Shown piece by piece: positions 51,255 through 59,756 of a stretch of 64,000 nucleotides of DNA; the first letter of the stretch is position 1, and every line of letters begins with the position of its first letter. The position numbers and the translations under genes were made by a program. The notes under the pieces were generated by a model that saw only the letters and a program-made list of their open reading frames with translations, searched no databases and had not been told where the DNA came from. Origin of the DNA: Kribbella voronezhensis. GTDB lineage: Bacteria > Actinomycetota > Actinomycetes > Propionibacteriales > Kribbellaceae. The stretch covers positions 2,901,154 through 2,965,153 of the forward strand of contig NZ_SOCE01000001.1 of the NCBI RefSeq assembly GCF_004365175.1, in the 5' to 3' direction.

Positions 51255-51986
51255 ATGCCGGAGACGTTGCAAGAGCGAGTGGCGCGCCTGATCCGCGACT
51301 CATTGGGCGAGCCGGGCTCGGCCCTGCCCAGTGAGGCGGAGCTTGTGGACCGCTACGGCGCGAGCCGGAACACGGTGCGTGCAGCGCTCGCCGCTCTGGA
51401 AGCGGAGGGGCTGATCACGAGCAGCCAGGGCCGGACTCGCCAAGTCCGCAAGATCCGCCGCTGGGAATGGAAGATGGCCGAGTGGGAGAAGGCCCACAAC
51501 AACGACGGCGACGCCTGGGCGAACACCATCAAAGCCCAAGGCGGGATCCCGAAAAACGATCTTCAGATCCTCAGCATCCAGGCGCCGGCCGATGTCGCCG
51601 AAGCCCTCAAAATACCTGCAGGAACAGCGATCCAAGCACGCAATCGCCTCCGCTGGGTCAACGACGAACCCCACCAGCTCAGCGACTCCTACTTCCCGCC
51701 ATTCGTCACCGACGGGAACGAACTGTTCTGGAACCCCAGCGACCTCGGAGTCCAGGGCGGCCTACTCGCCGCCACCGGCCATAAACAAACCCGCTGGCAC
51801 GACACACTCACCGCCCGCATGCCTAGCGCCGACGAATCACAGCGCCTGATGATGGCCCCGGGCACCCCGCTACTCATCCACACCCGCGTCGGATACGACG
51901 CCGAGGGCCGTCCGGTTCGCTACATGGTCTCCCGCATGGCAGCCGACCGCGTAGAAGTCTCCTACGACCTGAATACGGACGATTGA
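51255..51986 (+). CDS. GntR/UTRA family regulator of the AICE
   Basis: A 243-residue regulator. The N-terminal winged helix (VARLIRDSLGEPGSALPSEA, ELVDRYGASRNTVRAALAAL) is followed by a UTRA effector domain from about 85 (IPAGTAIQARNRLRWVNDEP; GTPLLIHTRVGYDAEGRPVR). KorSA-type GntR proteins keep AICE transfer genes off; position and operators fit. ATG at 51255 follows GAGAGGAAC. Stop and the next start overlap (TGATG). Confidence 0.9.
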   Translation: MPETLQERVARLIRDSLGEPGSALPSEAELVDRYGASRNTVRAALAALEAEGLITSSQGRTRQVRKIRRWEWKMAEWEKAHNNDGDAWANTIKAQGGIPKNDLQILSIQAPADVAEALKIPAGTAIQARNRLRWVNDEPHQLSDSYFPPFVTDGNELFWNPSDLGVQGGLLAATGHKQTRWHDTLTARMPSADESQRLMMAPGTPLLIHTRVGYDAEGRPVRYMVSRMAADRVEVSYDLNTDD

Positions 51987-52483
51987 TGTTGATCACCCTT
52001 GACGAATCCCACCGCCAGCTCGTCCACCAGGTCCGCGACGAAGCCGGAGAATGGTTAGCCACAAAAGGCACCGACCAGTACCGAGGCGGCCTCGACATGG
52101 CCCAGGTCCACGCCAACATCGACCACGACTTTGACAGCTACCCTTTCGTCGGCTGGCTGGTCGATGGCAATGTGGTTGCAATGATGGCCCTAATCGCGCC
52201 AGAAACGGATTTTTGGTCACCTGAAGAGCTAGCCGAGCCACAGACCTACATCAGCAGATTCTTTGTAGTAGAACACGGCAAAGGCTACGGCTCTGCTCTG
52301 CTAGCAGCCGTGATAGATCATGCGCGAAAAGAAGGCCACTACTGGGTTCGCCTGAACTGCTGGAGCACCAACACTAAGCTACACGACTACTATATTCGGC
52401 ACGGCTTCGATCTTGTCCGAATCTGCAACATCCCGGGCCGAATGAGCGGTGCGCTCTTCCAAATCTCCATCAATCAGGATTGA
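51986..52483 (+). CDS. GNAT family N-acetyltransferase
   Basis: A 165-residue acetyl-CoA-dependent acyltransferase: FFVVEHGKGYGSALLAAVID supplies the pyrophosphate-binding loop (here GKGYGS in place of RGxGxG/A), and LNCWSTNTKLHDYYIRHGFD the terminal motif. Coupled to gntR by one-base overlap. Substrate unknown. The second half of the gene is visibly less GC-rich than the chromosome. Confidence 0.88.
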   Translation: MLITLDESHRQLVHQVRDEAGEWLATKGTDQYRGGLDMAQVHANIDHDFDSYPFVGWLVDGNVVAMMALIAPETDFWSPEELAEPQTYISRFFVVEHGKGYGSALLAAVIDHARKEGHYWVRLNCWSTNTKLHDYYIRHGFDLVRICNIPGRMSGALFQISINQD

Positions 52484-52527
52484 ATTTTATCAGCGAGACT
52501 CCCAAAACATAGGCGACCGGAGGAAAG

Positions 52528-53208
52528 TTGGACGCGTTTTGGTCAGAGATTAGCAGTGCCCAATGGCTCGCGAACGAGGGCGTCCCACTGGTTGCGACAT
52601 TTGCTGCCGTGGCATTCGCATACTGGGGCATCCGGAAGCAACTCAAGCATGATCGGGAATTGGCCCAGGCAGCCCGTCGAATTGAGGCTGCCCGAGAGTT
52701 CGCGACCGTCGCACTGACCATGATCGACATGCTTGAGGACCACAGTACCGCAGACCCCTGGTGGCTACGCCCTCGTTGCGATGAACTGATGGATGTCTAT
52801 TCAGCCCAATTGAAGTCTCAGATCCTTCTTGGCCAATCCAGATTAATCGACGACATAACTTCTGGAATACGCGACATCTCTCACGCATGGGAAGGCTGCC
52901 ACAAGAGAATCCAGGATGTCGCCAATCAGCCAGGCGTACAAGCAACGCCCGCTCGAATGGGGAGCGCACTAAGCTCAGGGATATTCGAATTATTCGATCC
53001 GGTCGTCATCGCCTCTGAAGAGCTGATCCGCTGGGACGGCCACCTACCGGAGCCAAAATTCGACTGGCCCAACCATCACATCCCGCTTAGAGGCAGGCGT
53101 GCGGATCAAAAAGAGCGCTGGCTGAGTTACTACGCAAATCAGTCCGAAGCGATGTTGCGGGTGACGCCTCGAAAGAAGCCTCATCGCTCCCCAAAGCAAT
53201 CACCTTGA
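52528..53208 (+). CDS. Hypothetical protein with one N-terminal membrane helix
   Basis: A 226-residue protein starting at a TTG after GGAGG. A single membrane helix (VPLVATFAAVAFAYWGIRKQ) precedes a soluble helical part (LAQAARRIEAAREFATVALT). I do not recognise it. It is AT-rich relative to the chromosome, as expected for cargo. A 270-base gap after it holds no clear gene. Confidence 0.6.
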   Translation: MDAFWSEISSAQWLANEGVPLVATFAAVAFAYWGIRKQLKHDRELAQAARRIEAAREFATVALTMIDMLEDHSTADPWWLRPRCDELMDVYSAQLKSQILLGQSRLIDDITSGIRDISHAWEGCHKRIQDVANQPGVQATPARMGSALSSGIFELFDPVVIASEELIRWDGHLPEPKFDWPNHHIPLRGRRADQKERWLSYYANQSEAMLRVTPRKKPHRSPKQSP

Positions 53209-53477
53209 CCATCCGAAGCCATCAGGGTCCTCCCGCGATGTCTTCAATTCCCACCCCGAGGGTTCGGACCGGATGGACTCGTTCCACGCGGAATGCCGCT
53301 AGGTCTCCTTCATAGGGATGGACTGACGATCTCGGTGCATGATCGCACCGAGCTACTCCTGGCGGACAACCAGCCACCAGCCTAGTTCTGACGCCTCACT
53401 GTCTGGTTGCAAACGCCCGATAGCGCCACCTTTGGCATTTCGATGCGTCGGAGGCCGAGGCGCTGTACCGTCGTGTC

Positions 53478-54296
53478 ATGGCTGACCAAGTCTCAATCGA
53501 CATGCGAGGACCCCACTCCCGCATGGATGCCGAGGCTGTCGTTGAAACACTCGATCAGTTACTCAAGACGATCGTTGAGCTGGAGGTTGCCCAGGTTCGC
53601 GGTGCACTGAAGGCCCCGCGTAGTCGGTGGCGCTTCACAAACCTCGGGCTCGGCAGCCTGCACGCAACCCTCGCGCCGCTGAAAGTCGAGGAATCCTCCA
53701 GTGAGGCGATCCTCGATGTTGCCGCCCTCAGATTGGTGAAAGGATTTGCGGTTGCCGAGACGGAGGATGTCATTCCGGAGGGATGGACGCCTACCGCAGT
53801 ACGGCGTGGTCGAACCCTCGCGAATGGCTTGAAGCACCACCTGCCTGACGGTGTCACCTTGACCCTTGTGCGGAACGGAGAGCCAGTGCCCGACGTCCCG
53901 ACGGCTCGTGTCACGTCCGAGGTCGCCGTCCACCTAAAGAACGCTCTGGACGTTCGGCAGGAGAGTATCGGCTCAGTCGTGGGCATGATCGGGTCGATCA
54001 ACATCCACCGCCGAAGTGTCGCGGGCCTGTGGCCGGAGCGAGGGGGCTCACGCCTGGAGGTCACGTTCAACGCCGAGGACCTTGACGCGGTGCGCGCTGC
54101 ACTTGGGCAGCGTGTTTTGGTTGCTGGCAGGCTCAAGCGAAACGGCGCCGGCCAGATCGTCCGCCTGGACATGCGGACCCTTGAGCTACTGCCCACGGAC
54201 CACGAGAGCCTCCGTGAGCTGTACGGTCTCGATCGAGAACTCACCGATGGGCTCAGCTCGCTTGAGTATCTGAGGACAGTCAGTGACAAGCCCTGA
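53478..54296 (+). CDS. Partner protein of the PIN-domain toxin, possible unusual antitoxin
   Basis: A 272-residue protein. The N-terminus is helical (RMDAEAVVETLDQLLKTIVE); the C-terminal third (SIGSVVGMIGSINIHRRSVA, GQRVLVAGRLKRNGAGQIVR) looks like a small beta-barrel. Similar large proteins occur ahead of PIN genes in other bacteria. It overlaps the PIN gene by 14 bases, a toxin-antitoxin arrangement, but is much longer than usual VapB antitoxins. Role inferred from context only. Confidence 0.65.
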   Translation: MADQVSIDMRGPHSRMDAEAVVETLDQLLKTIVELEVAQVRGALKAPRSRWRFTNLGLGSLHATLAPLKVEESSSEAILDVAALRLVKGFAVAETEDVIPEGWTPTAVRRGRTLANGLKHHLPDGVTLTLVRNGEPVPDVPTARVTSEVAVHLKNALDVRQESIGSVVGMIGSINIHRRSVAGLWPERGGSRLEVTFNAEDLDAVRAALGQRVLVAGRLKRNGAGQIVRLDMRTLELLPTDHESLRELYGLDRELTDGLSSLEYLRTVSDKP

Positions 54297-54756
54297 TAGG
54301 CCGAGTGCGGTCTACCTTGACTCATCCGCATTCATTGCCGCCATATTGGCGGAGCACGGTTCAGAGCCGATCATTGACCTGCTCGAGAAGGTCGAGCAAG
54401 GTTCCATCACCTTAGTAGCGGCCACAGCATCACTGGTGGAGGTTCGCGGCGGAGGCTTATCGCGGCCCGCCGACCCCGCTGTAGATGCGGCAATCCTTAG
54501 CCGCCTACTGGGCCCGAACGTACTTCTCGTGGAACTCGATCGAGTAACGGCGTTGAAGGCGCGCGCGCTGGCCCAGAAATACCGACTCAAGACCTGGGAC
54601 GCTGTCCACCTCGCATCCGCGATCGTCGGCGGCGCAGAAGTCCTGATGACCCTCGATACCGATTTCCCGCTCGATACAGATGTTGAAGGCGTGTGGGTCT
54701 GCAAGCCCTACCAGTTGGGCGGCCATCACCTCTTCAGTCGCGACTGGACTAAGTAG
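54283..54756 (+). CDS. PIN-domain ribonuclease (VapC-like)
   Basis: A 157-residue PIN protein. Acidic metal ligands are visible: Asp13 in VYLDSSAFIAA, Glu53 in SLVEVRG, Asp104 in KTWDAVHLASA and Asp122 in LMTLDTDF. Such enzymes cut RNA, usually tRNA or rRNA, and are restrained by a cognate partner, here presumably the upstream overlapping gene. GTG start at 54283. Confidence 0.9.
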   Translation: MTSPDRPSAVYLDSSAFIAAILAEHGSEPIIDLLEKVEQGSITLVAATASLVEVRGGGLSRPADPAVDAAILSRLLGPNVLLVELDRVTALKARALAQKYRLKTWDAVHLASAIVGGAEVLMTLDTDFPLDTDVEGVWVCKPYQLGGHHLFSRDWTK

Positions 54757-54826
54757 CAACTCCTGAGCGGCGATCTTCCAGAACCGTCCTGGTTCAGGAA
54801 CCGACGGACCTCCAGGTGATCAGTCG

Positions 54827-56128
54827 CTACTCCAGGAGCACCTCTTCCGGACGTCTGTTGGTGATCACGGCGCTCTGTCCACTCAAGATGTGGTCGATGC
54901 ACGCCGGAAGGTCGCCACCGTGGTCGTCGCGAGCGATGGCTAGCAGCTGCCGAGCCAGATGCATCCCGTTAATGAGAACGATTGGATACTGGTCCTCAAC
55001 CATCTCCAACTGCGCTGGTTCGGAGTACAAGCCGGTTGTTACATAGACGCCAATCCAGCCTCGGCGCAGACGGGCGACAACCCGCGCGATCTCTTCGGCA
55101 GAGACTGCACTACTGGGTTTAATGCACTTGGCCTGCCCCAGGACCACCAGGCTGGTTCCCGCCAGACCGCTGCCGATATCCAACCGACCAACGAAGTCTG
55201 CACCACCGTCGCCTGAGCGTCGGGTGAGCCATCCTTCGACGTAGCTGTGCCCGGACCCCCTCAGAACGCCAGCAGCTACTGCAGATGCCAAGGCTTCGAA
55301 GTCGTGCTTCCGCCCGTCGAATCGTTCGTAGATTGTCTGGAGCGCAGCAGACTCGGTGCTGCCGACGGCAGGCCGCTGTTCTCGCGTCTTGGTCACCCTG
55401 GCTCTCGCGACGCGGCGTCGCAGGCTGGGTAGAGCAGAGTTGCCCCGTCTAACCCACTCACGCCAGGAGACTGGGGCAAGATTGAGCGCTTGCGCGACCG
55501 TCTTGGACGAGTCCCGGCGAGCATCTATCCAGTTCCACGAGACTTGGTCGGCTTCCGCGCTGAGGTCAAGCAAGGCGATGTCATACACATAGTTGACGAA
55601 AGTCGTATGGCCACTGCCGCTCCACTGCACAAGACGTTCGGCGCGTTCGACTAGGCCCAGACCGCAGAACTCGACATGACCTTTGGGCTTGCCATCAATG
55701 GACACCGAGCGAAATAAGAACAAGGGAGCGGCGGCAGCTCGCTCAGCCGGGGTGTGGGCCTGGTGTTCGCTGAAGGCCTCTAGTAGCCAAGCGTTGCCCT
55801 TAGTAGCACCAGGTGGAACGGTGACTCCCGCCTTGTGGTCGCCGAAGTAGCGCACGTGACCGTTGTCCATGTCAAAGACGTCATGCCAAGGGGTCTGTTC
55901 AGATCCAGCCTTCCATGGGCTCGATCTGATGAGCACGGCCGGACGGCGGACACCATCCACACACGACAGCCGCGCAACTCCATTGATGCCTGCTTCTAGC
56001 AGCACCCGCTTCTGATCTGGGGAGTGAGTCACATGATGGAAGTTGGAATACCCGTCTAGGACCGCTGGGGCCTGATCCTTCCCTGCCGCATAGCGCAACA
56101 CCTGGCCAATCTTCAGATTGCCTACCAT
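54827..56128 (-). CDS. AspBHI-like modification-dependent restriction endonuclease
   Basis: A 433-residue type IV-like enzyme. The N-terminal ~190 residues resemble the AspBHI DNA-recognition domain (WHDVFDMDNGHVRYFGDHKA, APLFLFRSVSIDGKPKGHVE, FCGLGLVERAERLVQW, FVNYVYDIALLDL). The C-terminal Mrr-like PD-(D/E)xK domain shows HDFEALASAVAAGVL, Asp311 in GDGGADF and the Q332-A-K334 pair in VVLGQAKC. It should cut DNA with modified cytosine. The ATG at 56128 has GGGGAAGG upstream. Cargo defence gene. Confidence 0.8.
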   Translation of the reverse strand: MVGNLKIGQVLRYAAGKDQAPAVLDGYSNFHHVTHSPDQKRVLLEAGINGVARLSCVDGVRRPAVLIRSSPWKAGSEQTPWHDVFDMDNGHVRYFGDHKAGVTVPPGATKGNAWLLEAFSEHQAHTPAERAAAAPLFLFRSVSIDGKPKGHVEFCGLGLVERAERLVQWSGSGHTTFVNYVYDIALLDLSAEADQVSWNWIDARRDSSKTVAQALNLAPVSWREWVRRGNSALPSLRRRVARARVTKTREQRPAVGSTESAALQTIYERFDGRKHDFEALASAVAAGVLRGSGHSYVEGWLTRRSGDGGADFVGRLDIGSGLAGTSLVVLGQAKCIKPSSAVSAEEIARVVARLRRGWIGVYVTTGLYSEPAQLEMVEDQYPIVLINGMHLARQLLAIARDDHGGDLPACIDHILSGQSAVITNRRPEEVLLE

Positions 56129-56277
56129 GACTTGCCTTCCCCGATGAAGTCGTCCAGTGATCCTGCCATGTCCGAGATGAGATCCCAGGCCAGCGGCATC
56201 CGTCGACGCCGCCCGACTTCGACGCATCTCCAAATTGCGCTCGCTGAGAGTTCGGACGAATACGTCGCTTCTGGGGC

Positions 56278-56928
56278 TTAGCCAGCTCTGTAAAGAGTCG
56301 TGGCTAGGAGGCCAAGTATCACGATGCCTACCAGGATCCGTCTTGCGGAGCTGCGGACTAGCAGGGGCGGGGGCTCGATCGATAACGCCCGCAGGGTGTC
56401 GACGACCAGCGGCAGGCCCATCGAGATGAAGATCAACCAGTACGCGACAGTTGGCGCAACCGCGAGCAGCTTGAGCGCAATCACGGCGATCACCTCGCCA
56501 GCGTTAGGACCGCTACCCACCTCGAAACTGGAGAATGCTGCTCCGACCCCGAACCGGGCACCAACAAGTACCGGATCCAGGAGTTCGCGAAGGAGATCCC
56601 ACGCCTTCAGGACGAGGAACATGAGGATAGCCCGGAGCAGGATGTCCTGCACTCGTCTTGCGATCACTGCCCGCGCGATCGCTGGCTGACCTGTTCTTGC
56701 AACAGATTCGCTCAGCTCCGGCTGGCTTCCCTGCGCAGGCTCCGCCGCGAGCTCACGTTCTAGCTTGAGGGCCTCGAGCCGAGTCTTCTTAACGACGTAG
56801 TAGGACGATGGAATGCCGATTAGTAATGTTGGCAGCAGCAGGATCCCGCCGAGAACGTGATACCACTCGACCTTGTCCGAACCATCCGCTGTTGCCGCAG
56901 CGACCACAACAGCCGCAATCTCAATCAT
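56278..56928 (-). CDS. Hypothetical multi-pass membrane protein
   Basis: About 216 residues with four or five membrane helices (IEIAAVVVAAATA, VLGGILLLPTLLIGIPSSYY, LLRAILMFLVLKAWDLLREL, VAPTVAYWLIFISMGLPLV and a C-terminal LVGIVILGLLATTLYRAG). Start uncertain: the ATG at 56928 follows GGGGGGACCTGG; further in-frame ATGs lie upstream. Family not recognised. It is 150 bases ahead of the restriction gene on the same strand and could be its membrane partner. Confidence 0.55.
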   Translation of the reverse strand: MIEIAAVVVAAATADGSDKVEWYHVLGGILLLPTLLIGIPSSYYVVKKTRLEALKLERELAAEPAQGSQPELSESVARTGQPAIARAVIARRVQDILLRAILMFLVLKAWDLLRELLDPVLVGARFGVGAAFSSFEVGSGPNAGEVIAVIALKLLAVAPTVAYWLIFISMGLPLVVDTLRALSIEPPPLLVRSSARRILVGIVILGLLATTLYRAG

Positions 56929-57168
56929 CCAGGTCCCCCCTGCGTAGTCGCGCATATCGTTCCATGGATGCGGCCGAGTGTCGCTGATCCGCCTCCTGAT
57001 CTCACACGATGTGGGCAGCCGAGACCCAGCCAAGCCCTCAAGCCAACACCGTGGGACCGCGACTGCTAACTCAGCGCGAAGACATCGGACGGCGTGGCAT
57101 CGGTGGGCCGACGGATCGATAGCTAGCGTGGAAGCAGCCAGAAGCGGGCCAGGTGAGGCGGGAGCAAA

Positions 57169-57336
57169 ATGCTAGAGGAAGTCGTTCGGCAGGCAACGGT
57201 TGGAACCTGGGATGTGCTTGATGCATTGGGGTCTTTCGTGGCTGGTCTGGCTGCCTTAGCTGTCCTCCTGTGGGAGTTGTCGGCGAACCGCAAGCGGCAC
57301 CAGGTTGAAGAGAAGCAAACGATGCACTCGTACTAA
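57169..57336 (+). CDS. Small single-helix membrane protein
   Basis: A 55-residue frame with a good ribosome site (GGCGGGAG, 57158-57165). It encodes one membrane helix (GSFVAGLAALAVLLWEL) between an acidic N-terminus and a basic tail (NRKRHQVEEKQ). It could be a real small protein or the remaining start of a larger gene lost by decay. No homologue recognised. Confidence 0.45.
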   Translation: MLEEVVRQATVGTWDVLDALGSFVAGLAALAVLLWELSANRKRHQVEEKQTMHSY

Positions 57337-57776
57337 CGCCCTCGCGGCTTAAGCCGGTACTTCCGCCGGCCAACGACCAGACTCCGCCGACAGATCTGAT
57401 TCTAGCCACCCGAATGCAGTCTCCAAGTTGGTCTCATCCGCCGCTATCCGGGCATGCTCAGCAATGTTCTGATTGCGGCCTCGCACGCTCCTGCGCAGCT
57501 GGTGGAACGCCGCTGAACGCGGAATCGGGGATTAGAAAGTGTGTTGAGTCTCGTGACATATGCAAGGGCTCGCGGCGCGAGCGAGGGTCTCTTCCATCCC
57601 GGCACAGGTCGCAGGTGCAAGGTCTCATGTGAATGTCGCAGATTGCGGAGGCGCGTCCCTTAGCCCCAACTGCGACACGCAGCGCCTACTAGACCAGCTG
57701 CAGGTTGCCGTCTCCAAGACCAACCGGCCGCGATCTTCCTAGCATGTGCTATCAATAGGAATTCGCGATCAGAGCA
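57337..57776. other. Intergenic region in the cargo half of the AICE
   Basis: About 440 bases between the small membrane protein and the TRADD-N-like gene. No RNA gene, repeat or convincing open frame is seen. Confidence 0.45.
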
Positions 57777-58298
57777 TCACTGCTCAATTGATTTAGTGCC
57801 GTCACTGTATGGCTTCTGGATCGAGTCCATCATTGCGGTAGATAGTTTGGCGAGCTCGCGTGCGCGAATCTGGTCATTTGGAATTAGCGCAATCACGCCG
57901 ACGGCGTTAGCAAATCTGTCGTCGTCCCGCGCAGCCGAATCGAGGGCCTTCCGCTCTCGGGAAACAGCTCGCTGCATCCGCCTAAGTCCAATACTCCCTG
58001 CGCCAGGCAGCAATCCGAGAACAGCAGACAACGTGCCGACAGCAAGGAGTGAGGTTGTCACCAAGAGTACAAACCCTGCCACAACCATGAGAGGCGCCAG
58101 AATCGCCGTACCGAGCATGGCCCAGAAGAGCCAACGCTCCTGGGAAGCCAGATCCTGTGCTGCGTCAGCTCGCCGAATGCGTCGATGGCGAGACTGACTC
58201 TCCAGATCTGCCAAGAATATTCTGGCTGCGATTTGGTCAACAGGCTGCATAGGGAGAACCGTCTCGCCGAAGGGCTCCAGGCTCGACCGGTCAGTCAC
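57777..58298 (-). CDS. Putative TRADD-N-associated two-helix membrane protein
   Basis: About 173 residues. A helical DQIAARIFLADLESQSRHRR region leads to ASQERWLFWAMLGTAILAPL, two membrane helices (MVVAGFVLLVTTSLLAVGTL, AVLGLLPGAGSIGLRR) and a helical tail (ALDSAARDDDRFANAVGVIA). This resembles TRADD-N-associated membrane modules predicted in bacterial immunity proteins. The GTG at 58298 overlaps the pentapeptide gene's end by 8 bases. Family match is from memory of the pattern. Confidence 0.6.
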   Translation of the reverse strand: MTDRSSLEPFGETVLPMQPVDQIAARIFLADLESQSRHRRIRRADAAQDLASQERWLFWAMLGTAILAPLMVVAGFVLLVTTSLLAVGTLSAVLGLLPGAGSIGLRRMQRAVSRERKALDSAARDDDRFANAVGVIALIPNDQIRARELAKLSTAMMDSIQKPYSDGTKSIEQ

Positions 58299-59403
58299 CG
58301 GGGAGCCGATCCAACCGCTTCGCCACCCACAGCGACATATCGCTGTCCCCCTCAATGACTCGCACCCGTTCGAGTCTGGCCAACTCATTCCCGTGCATGG
58401 GGAAGCTCATAGGGTCCACCGCTGCGCCCTTCAAGCTACTGCCGTCGAACCTCGCCCCGCTGAGATTTGCGCCAATTAACAGAGCGTCTGTTAGATCCGC
58501 ATCTCGCAAGTCAGCATCACTAAGGTTCGCTTCCGCCAGGAGCGTTCGTCTCAAATTAGCCTTACGCAATAACGCGTAGGAGAGATTTACGCCAGTTAGC
58601 AAAGCACCAGCGAACGATGACCCAACAAGCACAGCCGATGATAGATTCGCGTGGTCGAGCACAGCCTCGTCGAGATTCGCATTGAGGACAATGCAGTCAC
58701 TGAGATCCGCTTCCTTAAGTGATGCACCCGACAGATTGGCTCGCGAGAGATCCGAGCCGGTTAGGGATGCCCGGGCAAGGTCAGCCCCCGGGAGCCAGAG
58801 ATCAGACAGATTGAGGCCCTGCAGCGAGATACCGCGAATATCTGCTCGATATCCAGGATCGCCATATTTGATCAAGTCTGAAATTGCGAACACTGCGGCG
58901 CGACGCGCTGTCTCTGCATCGCGTCCATCCTCGCTCCACGACTGGCTCCTGAGCGCGCCGACGATGATGTCCGCGCATAGCCTCGCTGCTTGTGGAGACA
59001 CACGGCCGAGCAAAGCGAGCGCGCTCAGGCCGGCGATACGCGCGGACGGTCCGCTCACCGTGTCTAGCAGTTTTGACGCCTCGAACACTGCACCTAGATC
59101 AACAGCCGGCAAGCGCGCACTCCGGCTGCTCCGGACTCGTTCGCCTCCGCTGTCCTCTGATCCAAAGTAGAACCCGAGCAAGGCCGCGAAAAGGGCGAGG
59201 AGCGGAGCGCCAGCGGCATACACGACTGGCCGAGACTGAGGGGAGACAACAACGACAGCCACGGCGAGTCCCGCGAGGACAGGGATGGCCACGGACGCGA
59301 TCGCGGTTCGGCGTCTGGACCGTGATCTGCGCCGGCGGGCAAGCTCAACGTCGTCATGCGGCGGTGCTGGGAGAGGCAGGCCATCAGAGGGCGGCAAGAT
59401 CAT
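58291..59403 (-). CDS. Membrane-anchored pentapeptide-repeat protein
   Basis: A 370-residue protein. Two membrane helices lie in 34-80 (AIASVAIPVLAGLAVAVVVV, AAGAPLLALFAALLGFYFG). After a helical linker, residues about 190-325 form a pentapeptide beta-helix of A(D/N)Lxx units (LSRANLSGASLKEADLSDCI). Such helices mimic DNA or act as scaffolds. Its coding end overlaps the TRADD-N-like gene by 8 bases, so the pair likely works together. Last gene before attR. Confidence 0.85.
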   Translation of the reverse strand: MILPPSDGLPLPAPPHDDVELARRRRSRSRRRTAIASVAIPVLAGLAVAVVVVSPQSRPVVYAAGAPLLALFAALLGFYFGSEDSGGERVRSSRSARLPAVDLGAVFEASKLLDTVSGPSARIAGLSALALLGRVSPQAARLCADIIVGALRSQSWSEDGRDAETARRAAVFAISDLIKYGDPGYRADIRGISLQGLNLSDLWLPGADLARASLTGSDLSRANLSGASLKEADLSDCIVLNANLDEAVLDHANLSSAVLVGSSFAGALLTGVNLSYALLRKANLRRTLLAEANLSDADLRDADLTDALLIGANLSGARFDGSSLKGAAVDPMSFPMHGNELARLERVRVIEGDSDMSLWVAKRLDRLPGD

Positions 59404-59572
59404 GGCAACCTCCTAGCTCAGGCCGGAGCAACCTCGGCGATATCAGAGCAGCTCTTGCTGACTTCCAACAGTATGGGGGCATCCGCACACGAAGCAGGCA
59501 TCCAGCTGCCGCCCTGTCTGGAGGGAGGCGCTCCGATCTTCGTACTTGTTGGCGATCGGGTCGGCATGAGGG

Positions 59573-59591
59573 CCGCAACCCGGGCCGCAAC
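59573..59591 (+). repeat. Right pair of CCGCAAC repeats, candidate integrase arm sites
   Basis: CCGCAAC at 59573 and 59585 with a 5-base spacer, the same unit and spacing as at 41936, here 85 bases inside attR. The rest of the 270 bases between the last gene and attR shows nothing else. Confidence 0.5.
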
Positions 59592-59675
59592 ACTTGGCGT
59601 CAGAGGCCTTCGGAATCCACCTCAGAGATCCACGGGGCGACCAGCCAGAGATATAGCGCGAGAGTCGCTGTCGAG

Positions 59676-59718
59676 CTGAAAAGCGGAAGGTCGGCGGTTC
59701 GAGACCGCCCCTGACCAC
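59676..59718 (+). other. attR: right copy of the 43-base tRNA-Phe repeat
   Basis: Identical to 41841-41883. The DNA after it (terminator at 59724) is what would originally have followed tRNA-Phe. Confidence 0.9.
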
Positions 59719-59723
59719 CTCAA

Positions 59724-59756
59724 CCCTCTCCACATCCGGGGAGGGATTTTTCTTTC
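59724..59756 (+). terminator. Original tRNA-Phe terminator, now displaced by the AICE
   Basis: CCCTCTCC and GGGGAGGG form an 8-bp stem around ACATCC, followed by ATTTTTCTTTC. It sits 6 bases past attR, where the tRNA-Phe transcript ended before integration. Confidence 0.75.

Larger units (their letters stand above)
41841..59718. mobile_element. Actinomycete integrative conjugative element (AICE) in tRNA-Phe
   Basis: An element of about 17.9 kb bounded by a 43-base repeat of the tRNA-Phe 3' end. It carries all AICE modules: Int and Xis beside attL, a replication pair (primase-polymerase and DUF3631 helicase), single-protein conjugation (TraB/FtsK translocase plus Spd-type membrane protein), a GntR regulator and a cargo region. 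Core genes run on the minus strand in one long operon from 51064 to 41957. Cargo from 51986 to 59403 has lower GC in places and encodes restriction, a PIN toxin and membrane proteins. Confidence 0.93.

Noticed and set aside
59356..59679. Plus-strand frame of 107 codons next to attR
   Set aside because: It begins inside the antisense of the pentapeptide gene, has no ribosome site and shows no similarity to any family I know.
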